This document shows positions 54,937 through 63,329 of a stretch of DNA of 64,000 nt, one piece after another. The notes below the pieces were generated by a model. That model searched no databases and had not been told where the DNA came from. It was given only the letters and a program-made list of their open reading frames with translations. Made by a program: the position numbers and the translations under genes. This DNA is from Actinophytocola algeriensis (GTDB taxonomy: Bacteria; Actinomycetota; Actinomycetes; Mycobacteriales; Pseudonocardiaceae): the NCBI RefSeq assembly GCF_014203735.1, contig NZ_JACHJQ010000001.1, positions 1,103,269 to 1,167,268 on the forward strand, given 5' to 3'. How positions within the stretch are numbered: position 1 is the stretch's first letter; every line of letters begins with the position of its first letter.

Positions 54937-55807
54937 CGGGACCGGGCTGCGCGCCCACCCTGCCCACCGCCATGGCGCCCAGCCGCACACCCGCCTGCAG
55001 GCACTCCTCCTTCGGCTTGCCCTCGAGCAGCGCCGACAGCAGCCCGGCGTCGAACGCGTCGCCTGCGCCCGTCGAGTCGACGCAGTCACCCGGCGCCGCA
55101 GGCACGGACACGATGCCGTCGGAGTCCACCCAGCTCGCCCCTGCCGGACCTGTGGTGACCGCGACCGCCCCGACCCGGTCGAGCAGCGTGGCGGCGCTCG
55201 CCGGGTCGTGTGAGCCGGTCAGCCGCTCCAGCTCGTCCAGGTTCGGCAGCAGCACGTCCACGTCGCGCAGTTCCTCCAGGAACAGCGCGGGGTCGGTGAT
55301 CAGCGCCGCCGCCTGCGGGTCGACCGACGTGGTCAGGCCTGCGTCGTGCGCGGCCGCCAGCATCGCGAGGCCTGCCTCGCGGGTCTCCTCGTCGAGCAGC
55401 ACGTAGCCGGACAGGTGCAGGTGCCGCGCGTCGCGCAGCAGCGCGGGGTCGAGGTCGGACGCGGCGAGGTGCTTGCCCGCGCCGCGGTCGGGCAGCATGC
55501 TGCGCTGCCCGTCGCTGTCCACCAGGACCACAACGGTGCAGGTCGCGGCGTCGGGGTCAATTGTGAATGCGCAGCGCACCCCGGTGGTGGTTAGCTCCTC
55601 GGATGCGCGTCGCCCCGCCACGTCGTCGCCCACCCGAGCCACCAGCACCGTCTCGACCCCGTTGTACGCGAGCCACGCCGCCGTGTTCGCGCCCGCGCCA
55701 CCGATCGTGAGCGCGATCTTCGCCCTGGCGTCCCCGCCGTGCACGATCGATCCGGCATGAGAGGCGACCACGTCCAACGCGACGTCGCCGACGACCACGA
55801 TTCCCAC
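54923..55807 (-). CDS. PfkB-family carbohydrate kinase
   Basis: The 294-residue kinase has the PfkB start GDVALDVVASH, GGAGANTAAWLA and the C-terminal signature DSTGAGDAFDAGLLSAL with the catalytic Asp. It could be a ribokinase or, given psuG nearby, a pseudouridine kinase (PsuK). The GTG at 55807 follows AGGAG. Upstream, 30-bp repeats (55851-55990) would be translated as repeats of SVETVGACAV if the frame were extended; I treat them as non-coding. The closest operon member is not clear. Confidence 0.82.
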   Translation of the reverse strand: MGIVVVGDVALDVVASHAGSIVHGGDARAKIALTIGGAGANTAAWLAYNGVETVLVARVGDDVAGRRASEELTTTGVRCAFTIDPDAATCTVVVLVDSDGQRSMLPDRGAGKHLAASDLDPALLRDARHLHLSGYVLLDEETREAGLAMLAAAHDAGLTTSVDPQAAALITDPALFLEELRDVDVLLPNLDELERLTGSHDPASAATLLDRVGAVAVTTGPAGASWVDSDGIVSVPAAPGDCVDSTGAGDAFDAGLLSALLEGKPKEECLQAGVRLGAMAVGRVGAQPGPVSRR

Positions 55808-55850
55808 ACCGCTCCTATCGCCACGCACCAGGACAAGCGAGATCGCCTCA

Positions 55851-55990
55851 ATGCTCACTACGCCAGTTCCGACGGTCTCCACGCTCACTGCGCAAGCTCC
55901 GACGGTCTCCACGCTCACTACGCCAGTTCCGACGGTCTCCACGCTCACTGCGCAAGCTCCGACGGTCTCCACGCTCACTACGCAAGCTCC
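55851..55990. repeat. 30/60-bp tandem repeat array between divergent genes
   Basis: Bases 55861-55920 and 55921-55980 are identical 60-base blocks. Each is two diverged 30-base units. The core GCTCACTGCGCAAGCTCCG agrees with GTTCACTCCGCGAGCTCCG of the glu array at 16 of 19 positions. The array fills most of the region between the PfkB gene and an ABC-2 permease gene, so it probably contains or sits beside both promoters. Confidence 0.9.
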
Positions 55991-56008
55991 GTTCGGAGGC
56001 TAACCCGC

Positions 56009-56821
56009 GTGCTCTCGACCAGCACCGTCCGGGTGCTCGCCGCGCTCGCGGGGGCGGAGTTCCGGCGTTACGCCACCTACCGGCAGGCGACCTTCGCCGG
56101 CGCGTTCACCAACACCGTCTTCGGTTTCGTCCGCTGCTACACGTTGCTGTCCGTCGCCGCGGTGACCGGCCAGATGGCGGGCTACGACCCGGCCCAGCTG
56201 GTCACGTTCGTGTGGGTGGGGCAGGGGCTGCTCGCGGTCGTCAACTACTGGGGCCAGCAGGAGCTGCCGGAGCGGGTGCGGACCGGGCAGGTGGTCGCCG
56301 ACCTGCTGCGGCCGGTGGACCTGATGGCCACGTTCGTCGCCGCCGACGTCGGCCGGGCCGGGCACGCGATGCTGACCCGGTTCGTGGTCCCGGTGGCGGT
56401 CGGGCTGCTGGCGTTCGACTTCTACCTGCCCGCGCACGCGTGGACCTACGCCCTGTTCGCCGTGTCCGTGCTGCTCGCGGTGCTGGTGTGTACCGCATGC
56501 CGGTACCTGGTGGCGTTGTCGGCGTTCTGGCTGCTCGACGTGCGTGGCGCGCAGATGGTGTGGCTGGTCGCGTCCGGTGCGGGCAGCGGGCTGTACTTCC
56601 CGATCACCGTCCTGCCGGACTGGCTGGTGCTGGCGCTGTGGGTCGGCACCCCGTTCCCGTCGCTGATGCAGGCGCCGCTGGACGTGCTGGTCGAGCGCGG
56701 CGGCACGGGGCACGGGCTGCTGCTGGTCGCGGGGCAGGTCGCGTGGGTGCTGGTGCTGGTGGCGCTGGGCCGGGTCGTGCAGGCGCGGGCGGTGCGGCGG
56801 CTGGTGGTGCAGGGTGGCTAA
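56009..56821 (+). CDS. ABC-2/DUF990 transporter permease 1
   Basis: The 270-residue protein has six membrane helices (from TFAGAFTNTVFGFVRCYTLLSV to VAWVLVLVALGRVV). It belongs to the DUF990 ABC-2 permease type used as heterodimers in actinobacterial exporters such as the viologen exporter. The GTG at 56009 follows CGGAGG. It overlaps permease 2 by 8 bases, and the ATPase gene follows. Confidence 0.82.
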   Translation: MLSTSTVRVLAALAGAEFRRYATYRQATFAGAFTNTVFGFVRCYTLLSVAAVTGQMAGYDPAQLVTFVWVGQGLLAVVNYWGQQELPERVRTGQVVADLLRPVDLMATFVAADVGRAGHAMLTRFVVPVAVGLLAFDFYLPAHAWTYALFAVSVLLAVLVCTACRYLVALSAFWLLDVRGAQMVWLVASGAGSGLYFPITVLPDWLVLALWVGTPFPSLMQAPLDVLVERGGTGHGLLLVAGQVAWVLVLVALGRVVQARAVRRLVVQGG

Positions 56822-57608
56822 GCCGTACTCCAAGCTCCTGACCGCGCAGATCCGCAGTCAGACGCAGTACCGGTTCTCGTTCGGGATCGACCTGTTCTTC
56901 TCGACCGTCCTGACCTCGCTCGACCTCGTCACCGTGTGGGTGTTGTTCTCGGTCAACGGCAGCCTCGGCGGGTTCGGCGGCCGCGAGGTGCTGCTGATGG
57001 TCGGCATCGCCGCCCTGTCGTTCCCGCTCGCGGACCTGGCGGTCGGCAACGTGGAGCGGCTGCGGGTGTTCGTCCGGACCGGGCTGTTCGACGCGGTCCT
57101 GCTGCGGCCGTTGTCGCCGCTCGTGCAGCTGGTCACGATGGACTTCGCGCCGCGCAGAGCGGGCCGGGTCGTGCAGGGGACCGTGATCTACGTGGTGGCG
57201 CTGCTGAACGCGCCCGTCCAGTGGTCCCCGGTGGTCTGGGGGCTCGTGCTCGTCGCGCCGATCGCGGGCGCGGTGTTCTTCGGCGCGGTGTTCGTGTTCT
57301 TCGCCACCGTCGCGTTCTGGTGGATCGACGTCGGCGAGATCTCGAACGCCTTCACCTACGGCGGCAAGGACGTCTCGGCGTACCCGATGACCGTGTTCGG
57401 CGGGTGGTTCCGCCGGTTCTTCGCCTACGGCATGGGGTTCGCGTTCGTCGCGTACCTCCCGGCGCTCGCCATGCTCGGCCGGCCGGACCCACTCGGGGTG
57501 CCGGACTGGGTGCGCTGGTGCTCGCCGCTGACCGCGTTGCTCGTCGCCGTGTTGGCCGGGTTGTTCTGGCGAACCGGTGTCCGCCACTACCGGAGTACGG
57601 GATCGTGA
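56814..57608 (+). CDS. ABC-2/DUF990 transporter permease 2
   Basis: The 264-residue protein has six helices and the N-terminal YSKLLTAQIRSQTQYRFSFGIDLFF that marks the second permease of DUF990 pairs. It carries the conserved GGKDVSAYPMTVFGGWFRRFF loop. The GTG start lies inside the end of permease 1, and its TGA overlaps the GTG of the ATPase (GTGA). It forms one export channel with permease 1. Confidence 0.85.
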   Translation: MAKPYSKLLTAQIRSQTQYRFSFGIDLFFSTVLTSLDLVTVWVLFSVNGSLGGFGGREVLLMVGIAALSFPLADLAVGNVERLRVFVRTGLFDAVLLRPLSPLVQLVTMDFAPRRAGRVVQGTVIYVVALLNAPVQWSPVVWGLVLVAPIAGAVFFGAVFVFFATVAFWWIDVGEISNAFTYGGKDVSAYPMTVFGGWFRRFFAYGMGFAFVAYLPALAMLGRPDPLGVPDWVRWCSPLTALLVAVLAGLFWRTGVRHYRSTGS

Positions 57609-58558
57609 TCATTCAGACATCGTTGCTGCGCAAGGACTTCACGGTGCGCAAGAAAGCGGGCCGGTTCCGTCGCACGCGGACCACGGTGTCCGCGGTGGAC
57701 GGTGTGACCCTGTCGGTCGCCGAGGGGGAGATGCTCGGCTACATCGGACCGAACGGCGCGGGCAAGTCGACCACGCTGAAGATGCTGACCGGCGTGCTCA
57801 CCCCGTCCGGTGGCACGGTGTCGGTGTGCGGGCTGACGCCGGTGCCGCAACGCATCCAGCTCGCGCGCCGGATCGGGGTGGTGTTCGGGCAGCGGTCGCA
57901 GTTGTGGTGGGACCTGCCGCTCGCCGAGTCGTTCACGTTGCTGCGCCACATCTACCGCGTCCCGGCCGCCGACCACGCGATGCGGCTGAAGTACTGCCGT
58001 TCACTGCTCGACCTGGACGAGTTCCTGGACACGCCGGTGCGCCAGCTCTCGCTGGGGCAGCGGATGCGCGGCGAGCTGACCGCCGCCCTGCTGCACGGCC
58101 CGAAGGTCCTGTTCCTCGACGAGCCGACGATCGGCCTCGACGTGCTGAGCAAGCAGGCCGTGCGCGGGTTCCTCGGCGAGGTCGCGGCGCACGGTGACAC
58201 CACGGTCGTGCTCACCACCCACGACCTCGCCGACATCGAGAAGCTGTGCAGGCGCCTGGTGGTGATCGACCACGGCCGCGTCGTGCACGACGGGACGCTC
58301 GAGGAGCTGCACGCCACGTACCGGTCGAAGCGGCGCATCGTCGCGGACCTGGACGCGTCGTGGCCGGAAGGGCTCACGTTGCCGGGTGCGGTGGTGGAGA
58401 GCGTGGAGGGGCAGCGGGTGACGCTGACCCTGGAGGGGGCCACCGCGGGCGAGGTCGTGGCGCGGCTCGCGCAGGCGGTGCCGCTGCGGGACCTGTCGGT
58501 GCAGGAGCCGGAGATCGAGGATGTCGTCGCGAGGCTGTACGGGCAGGCCCGCGAATAG
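57605..58558 (+). CDS. ABC transporter ATPase of the DUF990 exporter
   Basis: The 317-residue ATPase has Walker A GPNGAGKST, Q-loop GVVFGQRSQLWWDLP, signature LSLGQRMRGELTAAL (a variant of LSGGQ), Walker B VLFLDEPTIGLD and a C-terminal regulatory extension. The FGQRSQLWWDLP motif is typical of DUF990-linked ATPases. It is last of the three-gene exporter operon. The substrate is unknown; drug or lipid export is a general guess. Confidence 0.92.
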   Translation: MIIQTSLLRKDFTVRKKAGRFRRTRTTVSAVDGVTLSVAEGEMLGYIGPNGAGKSTTLKMLTGVLTPSGGTVSVCGLTPVPQRIQLARRIGVVFGQRSQLWWDLPLAESFTLLRHIYRVPAADHAMRLKYCRSLLDLDEFLDTPVRQLSLGQRMRGELTAALLHGPKVLFLDEPTIGLDVLSKQAVRGFLGEVAAHGDTTVVLTTHDLADIEKLCRRLVVIDHGRVVHDGTLEELHATYRSKRRIVADLDASWPEGLTLPGAVVESVEGQRVTLTLEGATAGEVVARLAQAVPLRDLSVQEPEIEDVVARLYGQARE

Positions 58559-58571
58559 CTACGGTGTGCAC

Positions 58572-58634
58572 GTGACGGACTTCAAGCTGCCGCTGTACGG
58601 CAGCGACACCGAACGCGGCGACCTCGCTCCCTAG
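58572..58634 (+). CDS. Possible 20-residue peptide gene
   Basis: A GTG at 58572 opens a frame encoding a 20-residue peptide (TDFKLPLYGSDTERGDLAP after Met) that ends at 58632-58634, between the ABC ATPase and a deaminase gene. I see no good Shine-Dalgarno sequence ahead of it and no cysteines or typical signal. It could be a leader, a small protein or chance. Its existence is not secure. Confidence 0.25.
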   Translation: MTDFKLPLYGSDTERGDLAP

Positions 58635-58688
58635 TCGCCCCGCGTTTCGCCTGTCCGTACACATTTTCTCTTTCCGGGAGCCCATTTC

Positions 58689-59687
58689 ATGCTGCGTGAG
58701 TACATCCATGCCCTGCCCAAGGTCGAGCTGCACGTCCACCTCGTCGGCTCGGCGAGCGTCGACACCGTGGTCGCGCTCGCGGCCCGCCACCCTTCGGCAG
58801 GTGTGCCGACGGATCGTGCCGAACTGGCCGCGTTCTACGAGTTCCGGGACTTCGACCACTTCCTGAAGGTCTACTGGGCCGTGCAGTCGATGCTGCGCGA
58901 CCGAGGGGACATCGACGTGCTCGTCACCGGGCTCGCGGCCGAGCTGGCGGCGCAGAACGTGCGGTACGCCGAGGTCACGGTCACCCCGTACAACCACGTT
59001 CTCGACGGCATGCCGGGCGACGAGCTGCTCGCGGGTCTCGAGTCCGGCCGCGCGACCGCACGCGACGTGCACGGTGTCGAGCTGGCGTGGGTGTTCGACA
59101 TCCCCGGCGAGAAGGGGATCGTGGCCGGGCGCGAGACCCTGACCTTCGCTCTGGGTGAGCGGCCGGACGGGCTGGTCGCGCTCGGTCTCGGTGGTCCCGA
59201 GATCGGCGTGGGCCGCGCGCGGTTCGAGCCGTTCTTCACCGCCGCGCGCGAGGCCGGGCTGCACAGCGTGCCGCACGCCGGCGAGACCAGCGGTCCGGCG
59301 ACGGTGTGGTCCGCGCTCCACGACCTCGGCGCCGAGCGGATCGGGCACGGCACGTCGTCGGCGGCGGACCCGGCGCTGCTCGCGTACCTCGCCGAGCACC
59401 GCATCCCGCTGGAGGTGTGCCCGACGTCGAACGTGCGCACCCGGCAGGTGGCGTCGGTCGACGCGCACCCCGTGCGGCGGATGCTCGACCACGGCGTGGT
59501 GGTGACCCTCAACACCGACGACCCGCCGATGTTCGGCGCGACGCTGGAAGGCGAGTACCTGGCGGTGGCGACGTCCCTCGGCCTGCGGAAGTCCGAAGTG
59601 GCCGCACTGGCGGCGAACGGGGTCCGGTCGTCGTTCCTGCCCGCGTCCCGCAAGGACGAACTGCTGGCGGAGATCGCCGCGGTCTAG
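58689..59687 (+). CDS. Adenosine deaminase-family hydrolase, copy 2
   Basis: The 332-residue protein has HVHL, HAGETSGP, HGTSS, CPTSNVRT and TDDPPMF in the usual order, with the glutamate of HAGE as proton donor. It aligns along its length to copy 1 at 38207-39232. The ATG at 58689 has GGGAG before it. It lies after the ABC exporter and converges on psuG through a terminator. Adenosine or adenine-type substrates are likely, with aminodeoxyfutalosine an option. Confidence 0.85.
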   Translation: MLREYIHALPKVELHVHLVGSASVDTVVALAARHPSAGVPTDRAELAAFYEFRDFDHFLKVYWAVQSMLRDRGDIDVLVTGLAAELAAQNVRYAEVTVTPYNHVLDGMPGDELLAGLESGRATARDVHGVELAWVFDIPGEKGIVAGRETLTFALGERPDGLVALGLGGPEIGVGRARFEPFFTAAREAGLHSVPHAGETSGPATVWSALHDLGAERIGHGTSSAADPALLAYLAEHRIPLEVCPTSNVRTRQVASVDAHPVRRMLDHGVVVTLNTDDPPMFGATLEGEYLAVATSLGLRKSEVAALAANGVRSSFLPASRKDELLAEIAAV

Positions 59688-59715
59688 TTTCGTTGCCGCG
59701 CAAGGAGTCCGGCAC

Positions 59716-59757
59716 GACCGCGGCCCGGTGGACGGCACTGTCCGCCGGGCCGCGGTC
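59716..59757. terminator. Bidirectional terminator between deaminase copy 2 and psuG
   Basis: GACCGCGGCCCGGTGGAC (59716-59733) and GTCCGCCGGGCCGCGGTC (59740-59757) pair over 18 bp with one G-U, loop of six. Confidence 0.88.
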
Positions 59758-59793
59758 GCGGTGCTCGAGCGGCACGCGACGTCGGGGAACCGT

Positions 59794-60705
59794 TCAGAGC
59801 TGTGTGAGGGCGACCGCGACCTCCGCGGCCAGGGCGACGTTCGCCAGCACGAGGGCCTCGTTCGCGTCGAGGCTCGCACCGTCGCTGGCCGTGTGGAAGT
59901 GTTCCAGCAGGACCGGGGTGACGTCGCCGCCTCGGACGTCGTCCGCCACGACCTTGGCCATGCCTTCCGCCAGGAGGCGGTCGTGCAGTCCTCGGTCCAT
60001 CTCGCTGGCTTCCGGGATCGGGTTCGCCAGCAGCACACCCGAACCCGGGCCCTGTGCGCGGTGCGCCGCGACCACGGCCGCCGCCTCCGTCGGGGTGTCC
60101 ACGCGCCACGGCACCGGGTACCGGGACTCGCGCCGGTAGAACGCGGGGAACGAGTTCGTCCGGTAGCCGATGACCGGCACCGACCTCGTCTCGAGCACCT
60201 CGATCGTCGCGCCGATGTCCAGTACCGACTTCACGCCGGAGCAGACGACGGTGACCGGGGTGGTCGCCAGCACCTCCAGGTCCGCCGACACGTCCCAGGA
60301 CTTCGTCTCGCCCGGCGGGGGCAGGTGCACACCGCCAAGGCCGCCGGTGCCGAACACCGGGATCCGCGCCGCGTAGGCGATCACCGACGTGCTCGCGATC
60401 GTGGTGGCGCCGTCGCGGTTGAGCGCGACGGCCGGGCCGAGGTCGCGGGCGGACAGCTTCGCGAGCTCCGCGTCCGGCGCGCACACCCGGTCCAGCTCGG
60501 CGGCGGTCAGACCGACGCGGATCTGCCCGTCCAGCACCGCGATCGTCGCGGGCACGGCACCGGCCGCGCGGACCGCGTCCTCGATGGCGGTCGCCACCTT
60601 GCGGTTGCGGCCCGGCGGCAGACCGTGCGCCAGGATCGTGCTCTCCAGCGCCACCACGGCCCGGCCGTCGGCCTGCGCGGCCGTCACTTCCTCGTTGACT
60701 CGCAT
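59794..60705 (-). CDS. psuG: Pseudouridine-5'-phosphate glycosidase
   Basis: PsuG splits pseudouridine 5'-phosphate into uracil and ribose 5-phosphate. The 303-residue protein has ALESTILAHGLP near the N-terminus, the catalytic Lys region SGVKSVLDIGAT, and YRTNSFPAFY. It usually pairs with a PfkB-family pseudouridine kinase; one lies 4 kb away (54923-55807). The ATG at 60705 is reached through a copy of the dispersed repeat that begins at the stop of the M48 peptidase gene. Confidence 0.92.
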   Translation of the reverse strand: MRVNEEVTAAQADGRAVVALESTILAHGLPPGRNRKVATAIEDAVRAAGAVPATIAVLDGQIRVGLTAAELDRVCAPDAELAKLSARDLGPAVALNRDGATTIASTSVIAYAARIPVFGTGGLGGVHLPPPGETKSWDVSADLEVLATTPVTVVCSGVKSVLDIGATIEVLETRSVPVIGYRTNSFPAFYRRESRYPVPWRVDTPTEAAAVVAAHRAQGPGSGVLLANPIPEASEMDRGLHDRLLAEGMAKVVADDVRGGDVTPVLLEHFHTASDGASLDANEALVLANVALAAEVAVALTQL

Positions 60706-60758
60706 GCGGTCCTTCCCACTCGGCTGCGCTCGATCGTTCGCTCCGCGAGCTCCGCTCA
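60706..60758 (-). repeat. Stop-linked repeat element, M48 gene to psuG
   Basis: On the minus strand the element begins with the TGA of the M48 gene (TGAGCGGAGCTCGCGGAG) and runs to the psuG start. The first 18 bases equal those at the sdhA stop. Unlike sdh and glu, the start-side module is not conserved here. Confidence 0.65.
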
Positions 60759-62651
60759 CGACGCCACCTGCTCCGGCCGCGCGTCGGCGAGCGGCGGGAG
60801 CGGGCAGTGGATGAGCGCGCACACGGTGCGCAGCAGCTCGATCTCCGACACGGTCATCACGCCGTCGTGCCCGATGACCGTCACCATGCCGGCCACCAGG
60901 TACTGCTTCTCCGGCCCGTCCAAGCCGTCGAGGGCAGGCCACACGTTCTCCAGCAGCACCGGCGGCACTGGCGCGAACGGCAGCGGCTGCCCTGGCACCA
61001 CCTGCGCCAGTCCCGCACGGTACGCGTCCTCCGCCTGCCCCGGCCTGCCGGTTTCCGCGAGCACCGCGAACAGTGTCGCCGCCGCCTGGTTGATCGCCTG
61101 CCGCCCGGCGCGCCGCCTGCCCCACGGCGAGGTGCGGTGCACCGACTCGTACAGCTCGCGGTGCAGCAGCCGGGACAGGCAGTACTCGTGCAGGTCCAGC
61201 ACGCCGTCCGTCTGCGCGAGCGCGTGGATGCACGCGAGCACCGCGTCCTGCTCCTGGCGCGGCCGCCGACGCAGCACGGGGAACGCCAGCTCGGCCAGCG
61301 GCAGCCGCAGCACCGGGTGCAGTGACGCCAGTGCCTGCGCCTCCTGTCCCGCCGCGTTCGCGACCGCGGCGCCGAACCTGCTCGCGATGATCTGGTGTGC
61401 CGTCCTGGCCTGCGGGTCCCTGGCCATCAGCAGCCCGAGTACCAGCGGCAGCACCGCGTCGGGGTGGCGGGCGCGGTCCAGGACCGGTGCGGGGATGGCG
61501 GCGAGGATCGAGCCTGCCCGCTGGTGCTCGGCCGACCGCGGCACCGCGGCGGTGCCGACCGACGCGACGACGTCCTCGGGCCGGACCGGCATGGGCGCGT
61601 TCCGCGGCGGCAGCGGACGTTCGGTCGGCGGGGTGAGGCCCAGCACCTCGTCCTCGTGCATGCCGTTCGGCGCCTGCGCCTGCCAGGCCGTGGTGAGCTG
61701 CGCGAGCTGCGCCGGGTCGAACGTCGGGTCGAGGGTGCGGATCCGCCGCTCCAGCGGCGGGTGGGTGGCGAACCAGTTCGCGAAGCCCTCGCCGAACAGC
61801 ATGTGGCTGACGTCCTCGGACCGCTTGTTCCGCAGCTTGGCGCCCTCGGGGAGCCCGCCGATCTTCTTCAGCGCGCCGACGAGTCCCTCGGTCTGGCGGG
61901 TGTACTGCACGGCGGACGCGTCGGCGAGGTACTCCCGCTGCCGGGACACCGCGGCCTTGATCAGCCTGCCGAAGAACACCCCGATGTACCCGACGATCAT
62001 CAGCACGAGCCCGATCAGCGGCAGCGGGTTCTTCTCACCTCGGATGTGCAGCAGGATCCGGCCGACGACGGCGAGCCCGAGGATGCCGAACAGCACGCCC
62101 ATCAGCCGGATGTTGAGCCGCATGTCGCCGTTCACGACGTGGCTGAACTCGTGCGCGATCACGCCCTGCAGCTCGTCGCGGTTGAGCCGTTCCAGCGCGC
62201 CGTGGGTGACCGCGACCGCGGCGTCGGCGGGCGTGAACCCGGCGGCGAACGCGTTGATGCCCTGCTCGTTGGGGAGCACGTACACCTCGGGCACCGGGGT
62301 GCCGGACGCGATCGCCATCTCCTCGACGACGTTGCGCAGCCTGCGCAGCCGGGGGTCGGTGGTGTTCTCTTCCACGAGCATGCCGCCGAGCGACTGCGCG
62401 ACCCTGCCACCACCACCGTTCTTGAGCACCAGCGTGCGGAAGAACGAGGTCAGCCCGATCGCGACGACCAGGAACAGGCTGAGCCCGATCATCATGTTCA
62501 TGATCGTCGCCGCGCTCTGCTCGGACAGCCCGAGCAGGAAGAACGCGATCAGGTCGACGACCACGACGAGCGTGATCACAGCGACGACGAACAACACGAC
62601 CAGGCGGCGCGACGACTTGCGGACATCCTGCTGGCGTTGGAAGAAGTTCAT
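60756..62651 (-). CDS. M48-family membrane metallopeptidase
   Basis: The 631-residue protein has two N-terminal helices (LVVLFVVAVITLVVVVDL and MMIGLSLFLVVAIGLTSFF), the zinc motif HEFSH, two more helices around LMGVLFGILGLAVVG and LIGLVLMIVGYIGVFF, and the third zinc ligand Glu in REYLADA. This half resembles HtpX. The C-terminal half (about 340-631) is a cytoplasmic extension I do not recognise. A LemA protein is encoded 0.6 kb upstream, and LemA and M48 peptidases are known to co-occur. Probably in membrane protein quality control. Confidence 0.9.
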   Translation of the reverse strand: MNFFQRQQDVRKSSRRLVVLFVVAVITLVVVVDLIAFFLLGLSEQSAATIMNMMIGLSLFLVVAIGLTSFFRTLVLKNGGGGRVAQSLGGMLVEENTTDPRLRRLRNVVEEMAIASGTPVPEVYVLPNEQGINAFAAGFTPADAAVAVTHGALERLNRDELQGVIAHEFSHVVNGDMRLNIRLMGVLFGILGLAVVGRILLHIRGEKNPLPLIGLVLMIVGYIGVFFGRLIKAAVSRQREYLADASAVQYTRQTEGLVGALKKIGGLPEGAKLRNKRSEDVSHMLFGEGFANWFATHPPLERRIRTLDPTFDPAQLAQLTTAWQAQAPNGMHEDEVLGLTPPTERPLPPRNAPMPVRPEDVVASVGTAAVPRSAEHQRAGSILAAIPAPVLDRARHPDAVLPLVLGLLMARDPQARTAHQIIASRFGAAVANAAGQEAQALASLHPVLRLPLAELAFPVLRRRPRQEQDAVLACIHALAQTDGVLDLHEYCLSRLLHRELYESVHRTSPWGRRRAGRQAINQAAATLFAVLAETGRPGQAEDAYRAGLAQVVPGQPLPFAPVPPVLLENVWPALDGLDGPEKQYLVAGMVTVIGHDGVMTVSEIELLRTVCALIHCPLPPLADARPEQVAS

Positions 62652-62798
62652 CTACCGGACGACCGCTCTGACCTGGGACACGACGCGAGTGTAGAGCCGC
62701 GACCAGCACACCGTGCCGAGATTCGGCACTGTGTCGAATGCCGCGCGCCCCGTTCGTGGGGAAGGTGGGAGGACCTACTGAACGGGAGCGTGTCCGCT

Positions 62799-63329
62799 GT
62801 GCAGAACGAGATTCTGAGTGCCACCCTGACCGTCGCCGTGCCCGCCGACCGGGTGTTCGCGGTGCTGGCGGACCCGGCGACCCACGCGTCCATCGACGGG
62901 ACGGGCTGGATCCAGGAGTGCGTCGACCGGAAGCCGCTGACCCTGGTGGGGCAGCTCTTCCGGATGGAGATGTTCCACACCGACCACCCGGACGGCGACT
63001 ACCGGGTGGTCAACAAGATCGTCGTGCTCGACGCGCCGCGCGCCATCGGCTGGCTGACGGGCACCGAGAAACCCGGCGGCGAGCTGGAGTTCGGCGGCTG
63101 GTTCTGGCGGTACGACCTCGTGCCGCTCGGCCCGGCGGAGACCGCGGTCACGCTGACCTACGACTGGTCGGCGGTGTCCGCGTCCGTGCGGGAGTACATC
63201 CAGTTCCCGCCCTTCGGCCCGGACCACCTCGGCAACTCGCTGCACCACCTCGCCGAGCTGACCGATCAGGCGTCGCCCAGGGAGATCCGCGGGGCGGCGC
63301 GCTTCACCGGGTCGTCCAGCTCGAGGTAG
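62799..63329 (+). CDS. SRPBCC-superfamily protein
   Basis: The 176-residue protein has the START-like pattern (NEILSATLTVAVPADRVFAVLADPATHASIDGTGW at the start; RYDLVPLGPAETAVTLTYDWS near the end; a long helix in the C-terminal third). The GTG at 62799 is preferred to 62790, which is too close to GGGAG. The ligand is unknown. It diverges from the M48 gene and overlaps lemA on the other strand by 64 bases. Confidence 0.75.
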   Translation: MQNEILSATLTVAVPADRVFAVLADPATHASIDGTGWIQECVDRKPLTLVGQLFRMEMFHTDHPDGDYRVVNKIVVLDAPRAIGWLTGTEKPGGELEFGGWFWRYDLVPLGPAETAVTLTYDWSAVSASVREYIQFPPFGPDHLGNSLHHLAELTDQASPREIRGAARFTGSSSSR

